A DNA stretch of 64,000 bases, taken from positions 7,057,827-7,121,826 of the forward strand of contig OZ023197.1 of NCBI GenBank assembly GCA_963995505.1. The letters run 5' to 3'. The DNA comes from Hypericum androsaemum (lineage: Eukaryota; Streptophyta; Magnoliopsida; Malpighiales; Hypericaceae). This document shows positions 20,415 through 33,070 of the stretch, piece by piece; the first letter of the stretch is position 1; each line of letters begins with the position of its first letter. The notes under the pieces were generated by a model. That model was not told the DNA's origin and did not search any database. It saw only the letters and a list, made by a program, of their open reading frames with translations. The translations under genes and the position numbers were made by a program.

Positions 20415-23400
20415 ATGAAAAGGCATGAAAAGGCAAGAAAAGGCATGAAAAGGAAAGAAAAGGCGTGAAAAGGCAAGAAAAGGCATGAAAAGGCAAGAAA
20501 AGGCAAGAAAAGGCGTGAAAACATAAGAAAAGGGATGAAAATGCAAGAAAACACACAAAAATGCTTGAAAAGGCATGAAATGGCAAGAAAAGGCATGAAA
20601 AGGCAAGAAAAGGCATGAAAAAGAAAGAAAAGGCATGAAAAGGCAAGAAAAGGCAAGAAAATGCATGAAAAGGCTAGAAAAGGCATGAAAAGGCTAGAAA
20701 AGGCATGAAAAGGCAAGAAAAGGCATGAAAAGGCTAGAAAAGGCATGAAAAGGCATGAAAAGGCAAGAAAAGGCAAGAAAAGGCATGAAAAGGCATGAAA
20801 AGGCAAGAAAACGCATGAAAAGGTAAGAAAAGGTAAGAAAAGGCAAGAAAAGGCATGAAAAGGCAAGAAAAGGCATGAAAAGGCATGAAAAGGTATGAAA
20901 AGGCATGAAAAGGAAAGAAAAGGCATGAAAATGCAAGAAAAGGAAAGAAAAGGAATGAAAAGGCAAGAAAAGGGATGAAAAGCCATGAAAAGGCAAGAAA
21001 AGGCATGAAAAGGCAAGAAAAGGCATGAATAGGCATGAAAAGGTAAGAGAAGGCAAGAAAAGGCATGAAAAGGCAAGAAAAGACATGAAAAGGCAAGAAA
21101 AGGCATGAAAAGGCATGAATAGGTAAGAAAAGGCATGAAAAGGAAAGAAAAGGCAAGAAAAGGCAATAAAAAACATGAAAAGGCAGGAAAAGGCATAAAA
21201 AGGCAATAAAAGGTATGAAAAGGCTTGAAAAGGTAAGAAAAAGCATGAAAAGGTAGGAAAATGTATGAAAAGTTAATAAAATGTAAGAAAAGGCAAGAAA
21301 AGGGATGAAAAGGCAAGAAAAGGAATGAAAAGGCAAGAAAAGGCAAGAAAAAGCATGAAAAGGCAAGAAAATGCATGAAAAGGCATGTAAAGGCAAGAAA
21401 AGGCATGAAAACACAAGAAAAGGCATGAAAAGGCATGAAAAGGCATGAAAATGCAAGAAAATGTATGAAAAGGCAAGAAAAGGCAAGTAAAGGCATGCAA
21501 AGGCAAGAAGAAGCATGAAAAGGCAAGAAAAGGCATGAAAAGGCAAGAAAATGCATGAAAAGGCAAGAAAAGGCATGAAAAGGCAAGAAAAGGCTTGAAA
21601 AGGCAAGAAGAAACATGAAAAGGTAAGAAAATGCATGAAAAGGCAAGAAAAGGCATGAAAAGGAATGAAAATGCAAGAAAAGGCAAGAAAAGGCATGAAA
21701 AGGCATGAAAAGGCAAGAAAAGGCAAGAAATGGCAAGAAAAGGCATGAAAAGGTATGTAAAGGCATGAAAAGGCATGAAAAGGCATGAAAAGGCAAGAAA
21801 GGCATGAAAAGGCAAGAAAAGGCATGAAAAGGCAAGAAAAGGCTTGAAAAGGCAAGAAGAAACATGAAAAGGTAAGAAAATGCATGAAAAGGCAAGAAAA
21901 GGCATGAAAAGGAATGAAAATGCAAGAAAAGGCAAGAAAAGGCATGAAAAGGCATGAAAAGGCAAGAAAAGGCAAGAAATGGCAAGAAAAGGCATGAAAA
22001 GGTATGTAAAGGCATGAAAAGGCATGAAAAGGCATGAAAAGGCAAGAAAGGCATGAAAAGGCAAGAAAAGGCATGAAAAGGCAAGAAAAGGCATGAAAAG
22101 GCAAGAAAAGGCAAGAAAATGCATGAAAAGGCTAGAAAAGGCATGAAAAGGCTAGAAAAGGCATGAAAAGGCAAGAAAAGGCATGAAAAGGCTAGAAAAG
22201 GCATGAAAAGGCTAGAAAAGGCATGAAAAGGCATGAAATGGCATGAAAAGGCATGAAAACGCATGAAAAGGTTAGAAAAGGCAAGAAAAGGCATGAAAAG
22301 GCATGAAAAGGTATGAAAAGGCATGAAAAGGAAAGAAAAGGCATGAAAAGGCAAGAAAAGGCAAGAAAAGGTATGAAAAGGCAAGAAAAAGGAAAAAAAG
22401 GCAAGAAAAAAAGAAGAAAAGGCATGAAAAGGCAAGAAAAGACAAGAAAAAGTACAAAAAGGCAAGAAAAGACAAGAAAAGGCATGATAAGGCAAAAAAA
22501 TGCATGAAAAGGCAAGAAAAGGTGAGAAAATGAAAGAAAAGGCAAGAAAAGGCATGAAAAGGCAAGAAAAGGCTTGAAAAGGCAAGAAAAAACATGAAAA
22601 GGCAAGAAAATGCATGAAAAGGCAAGAAAAGGCATGAAAAGGCATGAAAAGGCAAGAAAAGACCTGAAAAGGCATGAAAAGGCAAGAAATGGCAAGAAAA
22701 TGCATGCAAAGGCATGAAAAGGCATGAAAAGGCAAGAAAAGGCATGAAAAGGCAAGAAAAAGCAAGAAAAGGCATGAAAAGGCAAGAAAAGGCAAGAAAA
22801 ATCATGAAAAGGCAAGAAAATGCATGAAAAGGCATGTAAAGGCAAGAAAAGGCATGAAAACACAAGAAAAGGCATGAAAAGGCAAGAAAATGCAAGAAAA
22901 TGTTTGAAAAGGCAAGAAAAGGCAAGTAAAGGCATGAAAAGGCAAGAAGAAGCATAAAAAGGCAAGAAAAGGCATGAAAAGGCAAGAAAAGGCATGAAAA
23001 GGCATGAAAAGGCATGAAAAGGCAAGAAATGGCAAGGAAAGGCAAGAAAAGGTAAGAAAAGGCATGAAAAGGCAAGAAAAGGCATGAAAATGCAAGAAAA
23101 GGCATGAAATGGCATGAAAAGGCAAGAAAAGGCATGAAAAGGAATGAAAAGGTAAGAAAAGGCAAGAAAAGGCAAGAAAACGTATGAAAAGGCAAGAAAA
23201 AGGAAAAAAAGGCAAGAAAAAAAAGATGAAAAGGCATGAAATGGCAAGAAAATGCATGAAAAGGCAAGAAAAGACAAGAAAAAGCACAAAAAGGCAAGAA
23301 AAGACATGAAAAGGCATGAAAAGGCAAGAAAAAACATGAAAAGGTAAGAAAATGCATGAAAAGGCATGAAAAGGCAAGAAAAAGCAAGAAAAGGCCTGAA

Positions 23401-26400
23401 AAGGCATGAAAAGGCAAGAAATGGCAAGAAAAGGCATGCAAAGGTATGAAAAGGCATGAAAAGGCAAGAAAAGGCATGAAAAGGCAAGAAAAAGCAAGAA
23501 AAGGCAAGAAAAGGCAAGAAAAGGCATGAAAATGCATGTAAAGGCAAGAAAAGGCATGAAAAGGCAAGAAAAGGCATGAAAACACAAGAAAAGGCATGAA
23601 AAGGCATGAAAAGGCATAAAAGGCATGAAAATGCAAGAAAAGGCAAGAAAAGGCATGAAAAGGCGAGAAATGGCAAGGAAAGGCAAGAAAAGGTAAGAAA
23701 ATGCATGAAAAGGCAAGAAAATGCAAGAAAAGGCATAAAAAGGCAAGAAAAGGCATGAAAAGGCAAGAAAAGGCTTGAAAAGGCAAGAAAAAACATGAAA
23801 AGGCAAGAAAAAACATGAAAAGCCAAGAAAATGCATGAAAAGGCAAGAAAAGGCATGAAAATGCATGAAAAGGCAAGAAAAGGCCTGAAAAGGCATGAAA
23901 AGGCAAGAATAGGCCTGAAAAGGCATGAAAAGGCAAAAAATGGCAAGAAAAGGCATGCAAAGGTATGAAAAGGCATGAAAAGGCAAGAAAAGGCATGAAA
24001 AGGCATGTAAAAGCAAGAAAAGGCATGAAAAGGCAAGAAAAGGCAAGAAAAAGCATGAAAAGGCAAGAAAATGCATGAAAAGGCATGTAAAGGCAAGAAA
24101 AGGCATGAAAACACAAGAAAAGGCATGAAAAGGCATGAAAATGCAAGAAAATGTATGAAAAGGCAAGAAAAGGAAAGTAAAGGCATGAAAAGGCAAGAAG
24201 AAGCATGAAAAGGCAAGAAAAGGCATGAAAAGGCAAGAAAATGCATGAAAAGGCAAGAAAAGGCATGAAAAGGCAAGAAAAGGCAAGAAGAAACATGAAA
24301 AGGTAAGAAAATGCATGAAAAGGCAAGAAAAGGCATGAAAAGGAATGAAAATGCAAGAAAAGGCAAGAAAAGGCAAGAAATGGCAAGAAAAGGCATGAAA
24401 AGGTATGTAAAGGCATGAAAAGGCATAAAAAGGCAAGAAAAAGCAAGAAAAGGCATGAAAAGGCAAGAAAAGGCATGAAAAGGCAAGAAAAGGCATGAAA
24501 AGGCAAGAAAAGGCAAGAAAATGCATGAAAAGGCTAGAAAAGGCATGAAAAGGCTAGAAAAGGCATGAAAAGGCAAGAAAAGGCATGAAAAGGCTAGAAA
24601 AGGCATGAAAAGGCTAGAAAAGGCATGAAATGGCATGAAAACGCATGAAAACGCATGAAAAGGTTAGAAAAGGCAAGAAAAGGCATGAAAAGGCATGAAA
24701 AGGCATGAAAAGGCAAGAAAAGCCATGAAAAGGCATGAAAAGGTATGAAAAGGCATGAAAAGGAAAGAAAAGGCATGAAAATGCATGAAAACACAAGAAA
24801 AGGAATAAAAAGGCAAGAAAAGGGATGAAAAGCCATGAAAAGGCAAGAAAAGGCATGAAAATGCAAGAAAAGGCATGAATAGGCATGAAAAGGTAAGAGA
24901 AGGCAAGAAAAGGCATGAAAAGGCAAGAAAAGACATGAAAAGGCAAGAAAAGGCATGAAAAGGTAAGAAAAGGCATGAAAAGGAAAGAAAAGGTAAGAAA
25001 AGGCAATAAAAAACATGAAAAGGCAGGAAAAGGCATAAAAAGGCAATAAAAGGTATGAAAAGGCTTGAAAAGGTAAGAAAAAGCATGAAAAGGCAGAAAA
25101 ATGTATGAAAAGTTAATAAAATGTAAGAAAAGGCAAGAAAAGGGATGAAAAGGCAAGAAAAGGAATGAAAAGGCAAGAAAAGGCAAGAAAAGGTAAGAAA
25201 AGGCATGAAAAGCCATGAAAATGCAAGAAAAGGCATGAAAAGGTAAGAAAAGGCATGAAAAGGCAAGAAAAGGCAAGAAAAGGTATGAAAAGGCAAGAAA
25301 AAGGAAAAAAAGGCAAGAAAAAAAGAAGAAAAGGCATGAAAAGGCAAGAAAAGACAAGAAAAAGTACAAAAAGGCAAGAAAAGACAAGAAAAGGCATGAT
25401 AAGGCAAAAAAATGCATGAAAAGGCAAGAAAAGGTGAGAAAATAAAAGAAAAGGCATGAAAAGGCAAGAAAAGGCATGAAAAGGCAAGAAAAGGCTTGAA
25501 AAGGCAAGAAAAAACATGAAAAGGCAAGAAAATGCATGAAAAGGCATGAAAAGGCATGAAAAGGCAAGAAAAGACCTGAAAAGGCATGAAAAGGCAAGAA
25601 ATGGAAAGAAAATGCATGCAAAGGTATGAAAAGGCATGAAAAGGCAAGAAAAGGCATGAAAAGGCAAGAAAAAGCAAGAAAAGGCATGAAAAGGCAAGAA
25701 AAGGCAAGAAAAAGCATGAAAAGGCAAGAAAATGCATGAAAAGGCATGTAAAGGCAAGAAAAGGCATGAAAACATAAGAAAAGGCATGAAAAGGCATGAA
25801 AATGCAAGAAAATGTATGAAAAGGCAAGAAAAGGCAAGTAAAGGCATGAAAAGGCAAGAAGAAGAATAAAAAGGCAAGAAAAGGCATGAAAAGGCAAGAA
25901 AAGGCATGAAAAGGCATGAAAAGGCATGAAAAGGCAAGAAATGACAAGGAAAGGCAAGAAAAGGTAAGAAAAGGCATAAAAAGGTAAGAAAAGGCATGAA
26001 AATGCAAGAAAAGGCATGAAATGGCATGAAAAGGCAAGAAAAGGCATGAAAAGGAATGAAAAGGTAAGAAAAGGCAAGAAAAGGCAAGAAAATGTATGAA
26101 AAGGTAAGCAAAAGGAAAAAAAGGCAAGAAAAAAAAGATGAAAAGGCATGAAAAGGCAAGAAAATGCATGAAAAGGCAAGAAAAGACAAGAAAAAGCACA
26201 AAAAGGCAAGAAAAGACATGAAAAGGCATGAAAAGGCAAGAAAAAACATGAAAAGGTAAGAAAATGCATGAAAAGGCAAGAAAAGGCCTGAAAAGGCATG
26301 AAAAGGCAAGAAATGGCAAGAAAAGGCATGCAAAGGTATGAAAAGGCATGAAAAGGCAAGAAAAGGCATGAAAAGGCAAGAAAAAGCAAGAAAAGGCAAG

Positions 26401-29400
26401 AAAAGGCATGAAAACGCATGAAAAGGCGAGAAATGGCAAGGAAAGGCAAGAAAAGGTAAGAAAATGCATGAAAAGGCAAGAAAATGCAAGAAAAGGCATA
26501 AAAAGGCAAGAAAAGGCATGAAAAGGCAAGAAAAGGCTTGAAAGGGCAAGAAAAAACATGAAAAGGCAAGAAAATGCATGAAAAGGTAAGAAAAGGCATG
26601 AAAATGCATGAAAAGGCAAGAAAAGGCCTGAAAAGGCATGAAAAGGCAAGAAAAGGCCTGAAAAGGCATGAAAAGGAAAAAAATGGCAAGAAAAGGCATG
26701 CAAAGGTATGAAAAGGCATGAAAAGGCAAGAAAAGGCATGAAAAGGCATGGAAAAGCAAGAAAAGGCATGAAAAGGCAAGAAAAGGCAAGAAAAAGCATG
26801 AAAAGGCAAGAAAATGCATGAAAAGGCATGTAAAGGCAAGAAAAGGCATGAAAACACAAGAAAAGGCATGAAAAGGCATGAAAACACAAGAAAAGGCATG
26901 AAAAGGCATGAAAAGGCATGAAAATGCAAGAAAATGTATGAAAAGGCAAGAAAAGGCAAGTAAAGGCATGAAAAGGCAAGAAGAAGCATGAAAAGGCAAG
27001 AAAAGGCATGAAAAGGCAAGAAAATGCATGAAAAGGCAAGAAAAGGCATGAAAAGGCAAGAAAAGGCTTGAAAAGGCAAGAAGAAACATGAAAAGGTAAG
27101 AAAATGCATGAAAAGGCAAGAAAAGGCATGAAAAGGAATGAAAATGCAAGAAAAGGCAAGAAAAGGCATGAAAAGGCATGAAAAGGCAAGAAAAGGCAAG
27201 AAATGGCAAGAAAAGGCATGAAAAGGTATGTAAAGGCATAAAAAGGCAAGAAAAAGTATGAAAAGGCATGAAAAGGCAAGAAAAGGCATGAAAAGGCAAG
27301 AAAAGGCATGAAAAGGCAAGAAAAGGCAAGAAAATGCATGAAAAGGCTAGAAAAGGCATGAAAAGGCTAGAAAAGGCATGAAAAGGCAAGAAAAGGGATG
27401 AAAAGGCTAGAAAAGGCATGAAAAGGCTAGAAAAGGCATGAAAAGGCATGAAAAGGCATAAAAACGCATGAAAAGTTTAGAAAAGGCAAGAAAAGGCATG
27501 AAAAGGCATGAAAAGGCAAGAAAAGCCATGAAAAGGCATGAAAAGGTATGAAAAGGCATGAAAAGGAAAGAAAAGGCATGAAAATGCAAGAAAAGGAAAG
27601 AAAAGGAATAAAAAGGAGAGAAAAGGGATGAAAAGCCATGAAAAGGCAAGAAAAGGCATGAAAAGGCAAGAAAAGGCATGAATAGGCATGAAAAGGTAAG
27701 AGAAGGCAAGAAAAGGCATGAAAAGGCAAGAAAAGACATGAAAAGGCAAGAAAAGGCATGAAAAGGCATGAAAAGGTAAGAAAAGGCATGAAAAGGAAAG
27801 AAAAGGCAAGAAAAGGCAATAAAAAACATGAAAAGGCAGGAAAAGGCATAAAAAGGCAATAAAAGGTATGAAAAGGCTTGAAAAGGTAAGAAAAAGCATG
27901 AAAAGGCAGGAAAATGTATGAAAAGTTAATAAAACGTAAGAAAAGGCAAGAAAAGGGATGAAAAGGCAAGAAAAGGAATGAAAAGGCAAGAAAAGGCAAG
28001 AAAAGGTAAGAAAAGGCATGAAAAGCCATGAAAATGCAAGAAAAGACATGAAAAGGTAAGAAAAGGCATGAAAAGGCAAGAAAAGGCAAGAAAAGGTATG
28101 AAAAGGAAAGAAAAAGGAAAAAAAGGCAAGAAAAAAAGAAGAAAAGGCATGAAAAGGCAAGAAAAGACAAGAAAAAGTACAAAAAGGCACGAAAAGACAA
28201 GAAAAGGCATGATAAGGCAAAAAAATGCATGAAAAGGCAAGAAAAGGTGAGAAAACGAAAGAAAAGGCATGGAAAGGCAAGAAAAGGCATGAAAAGGCAA
28301 GAAAAGGCTTGAAAAGGCAAGAAAAAACATGAAAAGGCAAGAAAATGCATGAAAAGGCATGAAAAGGCATGAAAAGGCAAGAAAAGACCTGAAAAGGCAT
28401 GAAAAGGCAAGAAATGGCAAGAAAATGCATGCAAAGGTATGAAAAGGCATGAAAAGGCAAGAAAAGGCAAGAAAAAGCAAGAAAAGGCATGAAAAGGCAA
28501 GAAAAGGCAAGAAAAACCATGAAAAGGCAAGAAAATGCATGAAAAGGCATGTAAAGGCAAGAAAAGGCATGAAAACACAAGAAAAGGCATGAAAAGGCAT
28601 GAAAATGCAAGAAAATGTATGAAAAGGCAAGAAAAGGCAAGTAAAGGCATGAAAAGGCAAGAAGAAGAATAAAAGGGCAAGAAAAGGCATGAAAAGGCAA
28701 GAAAAGGCATGAAAAGGCAAGAAATGACAAGGAAAGGCAAGAAAAGGTAAGAAAAGGCATAAAAAGGCAAGAAAAGGCATGAAAATGCAAGAAAAGGCAT
28801 GAAATGGCATGAAAAGGCAAGAAAAGGCATGAAAAGGAATGAAAAGGTAAGAAAAGGCAAGAAAATGTATGAAAAGGTAAGAAAAAGGAAAAAAAGGCAA
28901 GAAAAAAAGATGAAAAGGCATGAAAAGGCAAGAAAATGCATGAAAAGGCAAGAAAAGACAAGAAAAAGCACAAAAAGGCAAGAAAAGACATGAAAAGGCA
29001 TGAAAAGGCAAGAAAAAACATGAAAAGGTAAGAAAATGCATGAAAAGGCATGAAAAGGCAAGAAAAGGCAAGAAAAGGCCTGAAAAGGCATGAAAAGGCA
29101 AGAAATGGCAAGAAAAGGCATGCAAAGGTATGAAAAGGCATGAAAAGGCAAGAAAAGGCATGAAAAGGCAAGAAAAAGCAAGAAAAGGCAAGAAAAGGCA
29201 AGAAAAGGCATGAAAACGCATGTAAAGGCAAGAAAAGGCATGAAAAGGCAAGAAAAGGCATGAAAACACAAGAAAAGGTATGAAAAGGCATGAAAAGGCA
29301 TAAAAGGCATGAAAATGCAAGAAAAGGCAAGAAAAGGCATGAAAAGGCATGAAAAGGCGAGAAATGGCAAGGAAAGGCAAGAAAAGGTAAGAAAATGCAT

Positions 29401-32400
29401 GAAAAGGCAAGAAAATGCAAGAAAAGGCATAAAAAGGCAAGAAAAGGCATGAAAAGGCAAGAAAAGGCTTGAAAAGGCAAGAAAAAACATGAAAAGGCAA
29501 GAAAATGCATGAAAAGGTAAGAAAAGGCATGAAAATGCATGAAAAGGCAAGAAAAGGCCTGAAAAGGCATGAAAAGGCAAGAAAAGGCCTGAAAAGGCAT
29601 GAAAAGGCAAAAAATGGCAAGAAAAGGCATGCAAAGGTATGAAAAGGCATGAAAAGGCAGGAAAAGGCATGAAAAGGCATGGAAAAGCAAGAAAAGGCAT
29701 GAAAATGCAAGAAAAGGCAAGAAAAAGCATGAAAAGGCAAGAAAATGCATGAAAAGGCAAGTAAAGGCAAGAAAAGGCATGAAAACACAAGAAAAGGCAT
29801 GAAAAGGCATGAAAAGGCATGAAAATGCAAGAAAATGAATGAAAAGGCAAGAAAAGGCAAGTAAAGGCATGAAAAGGCAAGAAGAAGCATGAAAAGGCAA
29901 GAAAAGGCATGAAAAGGCAAGAAAATGCATGAAAAGGCAAGAAAAGGCATGAAAAGGCAAGAAAAGGCTTGAAAAGGCAAGAAGAAACATGAAAAGGTAA
30001 GAAAATGCATGAAAAGGCAAGAAAAGGCATGAAAAGGAATGAAAATGCAAGAAAAGGCAAGAAAAGGCATGAAAAGGCAAGAAAAGGCAAGAAATGGCAA
30101 GAAAAGGCATGAAAAGGTATGTAAAGGCATGAAAAGGCATAAAAAGGCAAGAAAAAGCATGAAAAGGCATGAAAAGGCAAGAAAAGGCATGAAAAGGCAA
30201 GAAAAGGCATGAAAAGGCAAGAAAAGGCAAGAAAATGCATGAAAAGGCTAGAAAAGGCATGAAAAGGCTAGAAAAGGCATGAAAAGGCAAGAAAAGGCAT
30301 GAAAAGGCTAGAAAAGGCATGAAAAGGCTAGAAAAGGCATGAAAAGGCATGAAAAGGCATGAAAACGCATGAAAAGGTTAGAAAAGGCAAGAAAAGGCAT
30401 GAAAAGGCATGAAAAGGCAAGAAAAGCCATGAAAAGGCATGAAAAGGTATGAAAAGGCATGAAAGGAAAGAAAAGGCATGAAAATGCAAGAAAAGGAAAG
30501 AAAAGGAATAAAAAGGCAAGAAAAGGGATGAAAAGCCATGAAAAGGCAAGAAAAGGCATGAAAAGGCAAGAAAAGGCATGAATAGGCATGAAAAGGTAAG
30601 AGAAGGCAAGAAAAGGCATGAAAAGGCAAGAAAAGACATGAAAAGGCAAGAAAAGGCATGAAAAGGCATGAAAAGGTAAGAAAAGGCATGAAAAGGTAAG
30701 AAAAGGCATGAAAAGGAAAGAAAAGGCAAGAAAAGGCAATAAAAAACATGAAAAGGCAGGAAAAGGCATAAAAAGGCAATAAAAGGTATGAAAAGGCTTT
30801 GAAAAGGTAAGAAAAAGCATGAAAAGGCAGGAAAATGTATGAAAAGTTAATAAAACGTAAGAAAAGGCAAGAAAAGGGATGAAAAGGCAAGAAAAGGAAT
30901 GAAAAGGCAAGAAAAGGCAAGAAAAGGTAAGAAAGGCATGAAAAGCCATGAAAATGCAAGAAAAGGCATGAAAAGGTAAGAAAAGGCATGAAAAGGCAAG
31001 AAAAGGCAAGAAAAGGTATTGAAAAGGCAAGAAAAAGGAAAAAAAGGCAAGAAAAAAAGAAGAAAAGGCATGAAAAGGCAAGAAAAGACAAGAAAAAGTA
31101 CAAAAAGGCAAGAAAAGACAAGAAAAGGCATGATAAGGCAAAAAAATGCATGAAAAGGCAAGAAAAGGTGAGAAAACAAAAGAAAAGGCATGAAAAGGCA
31201 AGAAAAGGCTTGAGAAGGCAAGAAAAAACATGAAAAGGCAAGAAAATGCATGAAAAGGCATGAAAAGGCATGAAAAGGCAAGAAAAGAACTGAAAAGGCA
31301 TGAAAAGGCAAGAAATGGCAAGAAAATGCATGCAAAGGTATGAAAAGGCATGAAAAGGCAAGAAAGGCATGAAAAGGCAAGAAAAAGCAAGAAAAGGCAT
31401 GAAAAGGCAAGAAAAGGCAAGAAAAAGCATGAAAAGGCAAGAAAATGCATGAAAAGGCATGTAAAGGCAAGAAAAGGCATGAAAACACAAGAAAAGGCAT
31501 GAAAAGGCATGAAAATGCAAGAAAATGTATGAAGAGGCAAGAAAAGGCAAGTAAAGGCATGAAAAGGCAAGAAGAAGAATAAAAAGGCAAGAAAAGGCAT
31601 GAAAAGGCAAGAAAGGCATGAAAAGGCATGAAAAGGCATGAAAAGGCAAGAAATGACAAGGAAAGGCAAGAAAAGGTAAGAAAAGGCATAAAAAGGCAAG
31701 AAAAGGCATGAAAACACAAGAAAAGGCATGAAAATGCAAGAAAATGTATGAAAAGGCAAGAAAAGGCAAGTAAAGGCATGAAAAGGCAAGAAGAAGCATA
31801 AAAAGCCAAGAAAAGGCATGAAAGGCAAGAAAAGGCATGAAAAGGCATGAAAAGGCATGAAAAGGCAAGAAATGGCAAGGAAAGGCAAGAAAAGGTAAGA
31901 AAAGGCATAAAAAGGCAAGAAAAGGCATGAAAATGCAAGAAAAGGCATGAAATGGCATGAAAAGGCAAGAAAAGGCATGAAAAGGAATGAAAAGGTAAGA
32001 AAAGGCAAGAAAAGGCAAGAAAATGTATGAAAAGGCAGAAAAAGGAAAAAAAGGCAAGAAAAAAAAGATGAAAAGGCATGAAAAGGCAAGAAAATGCATG
32101 AAAAGGCAAGAAAAGACAAGAAAAAGCACAAAAAGGCAAGAAAAGACATGAAAAGGCATGAAAAGGCAAGAAAAAACATGAAAAGGTAAGAAAATGCATG
32201 AAAAGGCATGAAAAGGCAAGAAAAGGCAAGAAAAGGCCTGAAAAGGCATGAAAAGGCAAGAAATGGCAAGAAAAGGCATGCAAAGGTATGAAAAGGCAAG
32301 AAAAGGCATGAAAAGGCAAGAAAAAGCAAGAAAAGGCAAGAAAAGGCAAGAAAAGGCAAGAAAAGGCATGAAAACGCATGTAAAGGCAAGAAAGGCATGA

Positions 32401-33070
32401 AAAGGCAAGAAAAGGCATGAAAACACAAGAAAAGGCATGAAAAGGCATAAAAGGCATGAAAATGCAAGAAAAGGTATGAAAAGGCAAGAAAACGCATGAA
32501 AAGGCAAGAAAAGGCATGAAAAGGCATGAAAAGGCGAGAAATGGCAAGGAAAGGCAAGAAAAGGTAAGAAAATGCATGAAAAGGCAAGAAAATGCAAGAA
32601 AAGGCATGAAAAGGCAAGAAAAGGCATGAAAATGCAAGAAAAGGCATGAAATGGCATGAAAAGGCATGAAAAGGCATGAAAAGGAAAAAAAAGGCATGAA
32701 AAGGCAAGAAAAGACAAGAAAAAGCATAAAATGGCGAGAAAAGGCTTGAAAAGGAAAAAATGCAATGAAAGACATGAAAATGCATGAAAAGGCAAGAAAA
32801 TGAAAGAAAAGGCAAGAAATGGTATGAAAAGAAATGAAAGGCAAGAAAAGGCATGAAAAGGCCTGAAAATGAAAGAAAAGGTAAGAAAATGCATGAAAAG
32901 GCAAGAAAATGCATGAACAGGCAAGAAAAGATATCAAAAGGCAAGAAAAGGCTTGAAAAGGCAAGAAGAAACATGAAAAGGTAAGAAAATGCATGAAAAG
33001 GTAAGAAAATGCATGAAAAGGCAAGAAAAGGCATGAAAAGGCAAGAAAAGGCAAGAAATGGCAAGAAAAG
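20415..33070. repeat. 10-bp satellite array, left block (12.7 kb)
   Basis: About 1265 tandem copies of a 10-bp monomer, consensus AAAAGGCATG or AAAAGGCAAG, the two often alternating as a 20-bp unit. Substitutions are frequent and mostly fall in the GGCAT part; indels are rare, so the 10-bp phase holds over long runs (no change from about 20441 to 21790). The rare marker AGTTAATAAA recurs at 21271, 25111, 27924 and 30845, giving higher-order units of about 3.84, 2.81 and 2.92 kb. Variant AAAAGTCATG, common in the right block, is essentially absent. Copies become more degenerate in the last ~370 bp. It contains no gene: the minus-strand consensus has no stop codon in any frame, which produces long Phe/Leu/Cys-rich reading frames. 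Confidence 0.97.
21592..22089. repeat. Perfect 249-bp tandem duplication inside the satellite
   Basis: 21592-21840 and 21841-22089 are identical by eye, including the rare variants GGCTTG, GGTATGTAAA and one 9-bp monomer. This is a recent duplication of a 25-monomer block on top of the basic 10-bp repeat. Confidence 0.85.

Noticed and set aside
22313..28993. Lys/Arg-rich plus-strand frames such as [10 protein letters not shown]
   Set aside because: The same satellite read on the other strand. Short, with no start context or unique sequence.
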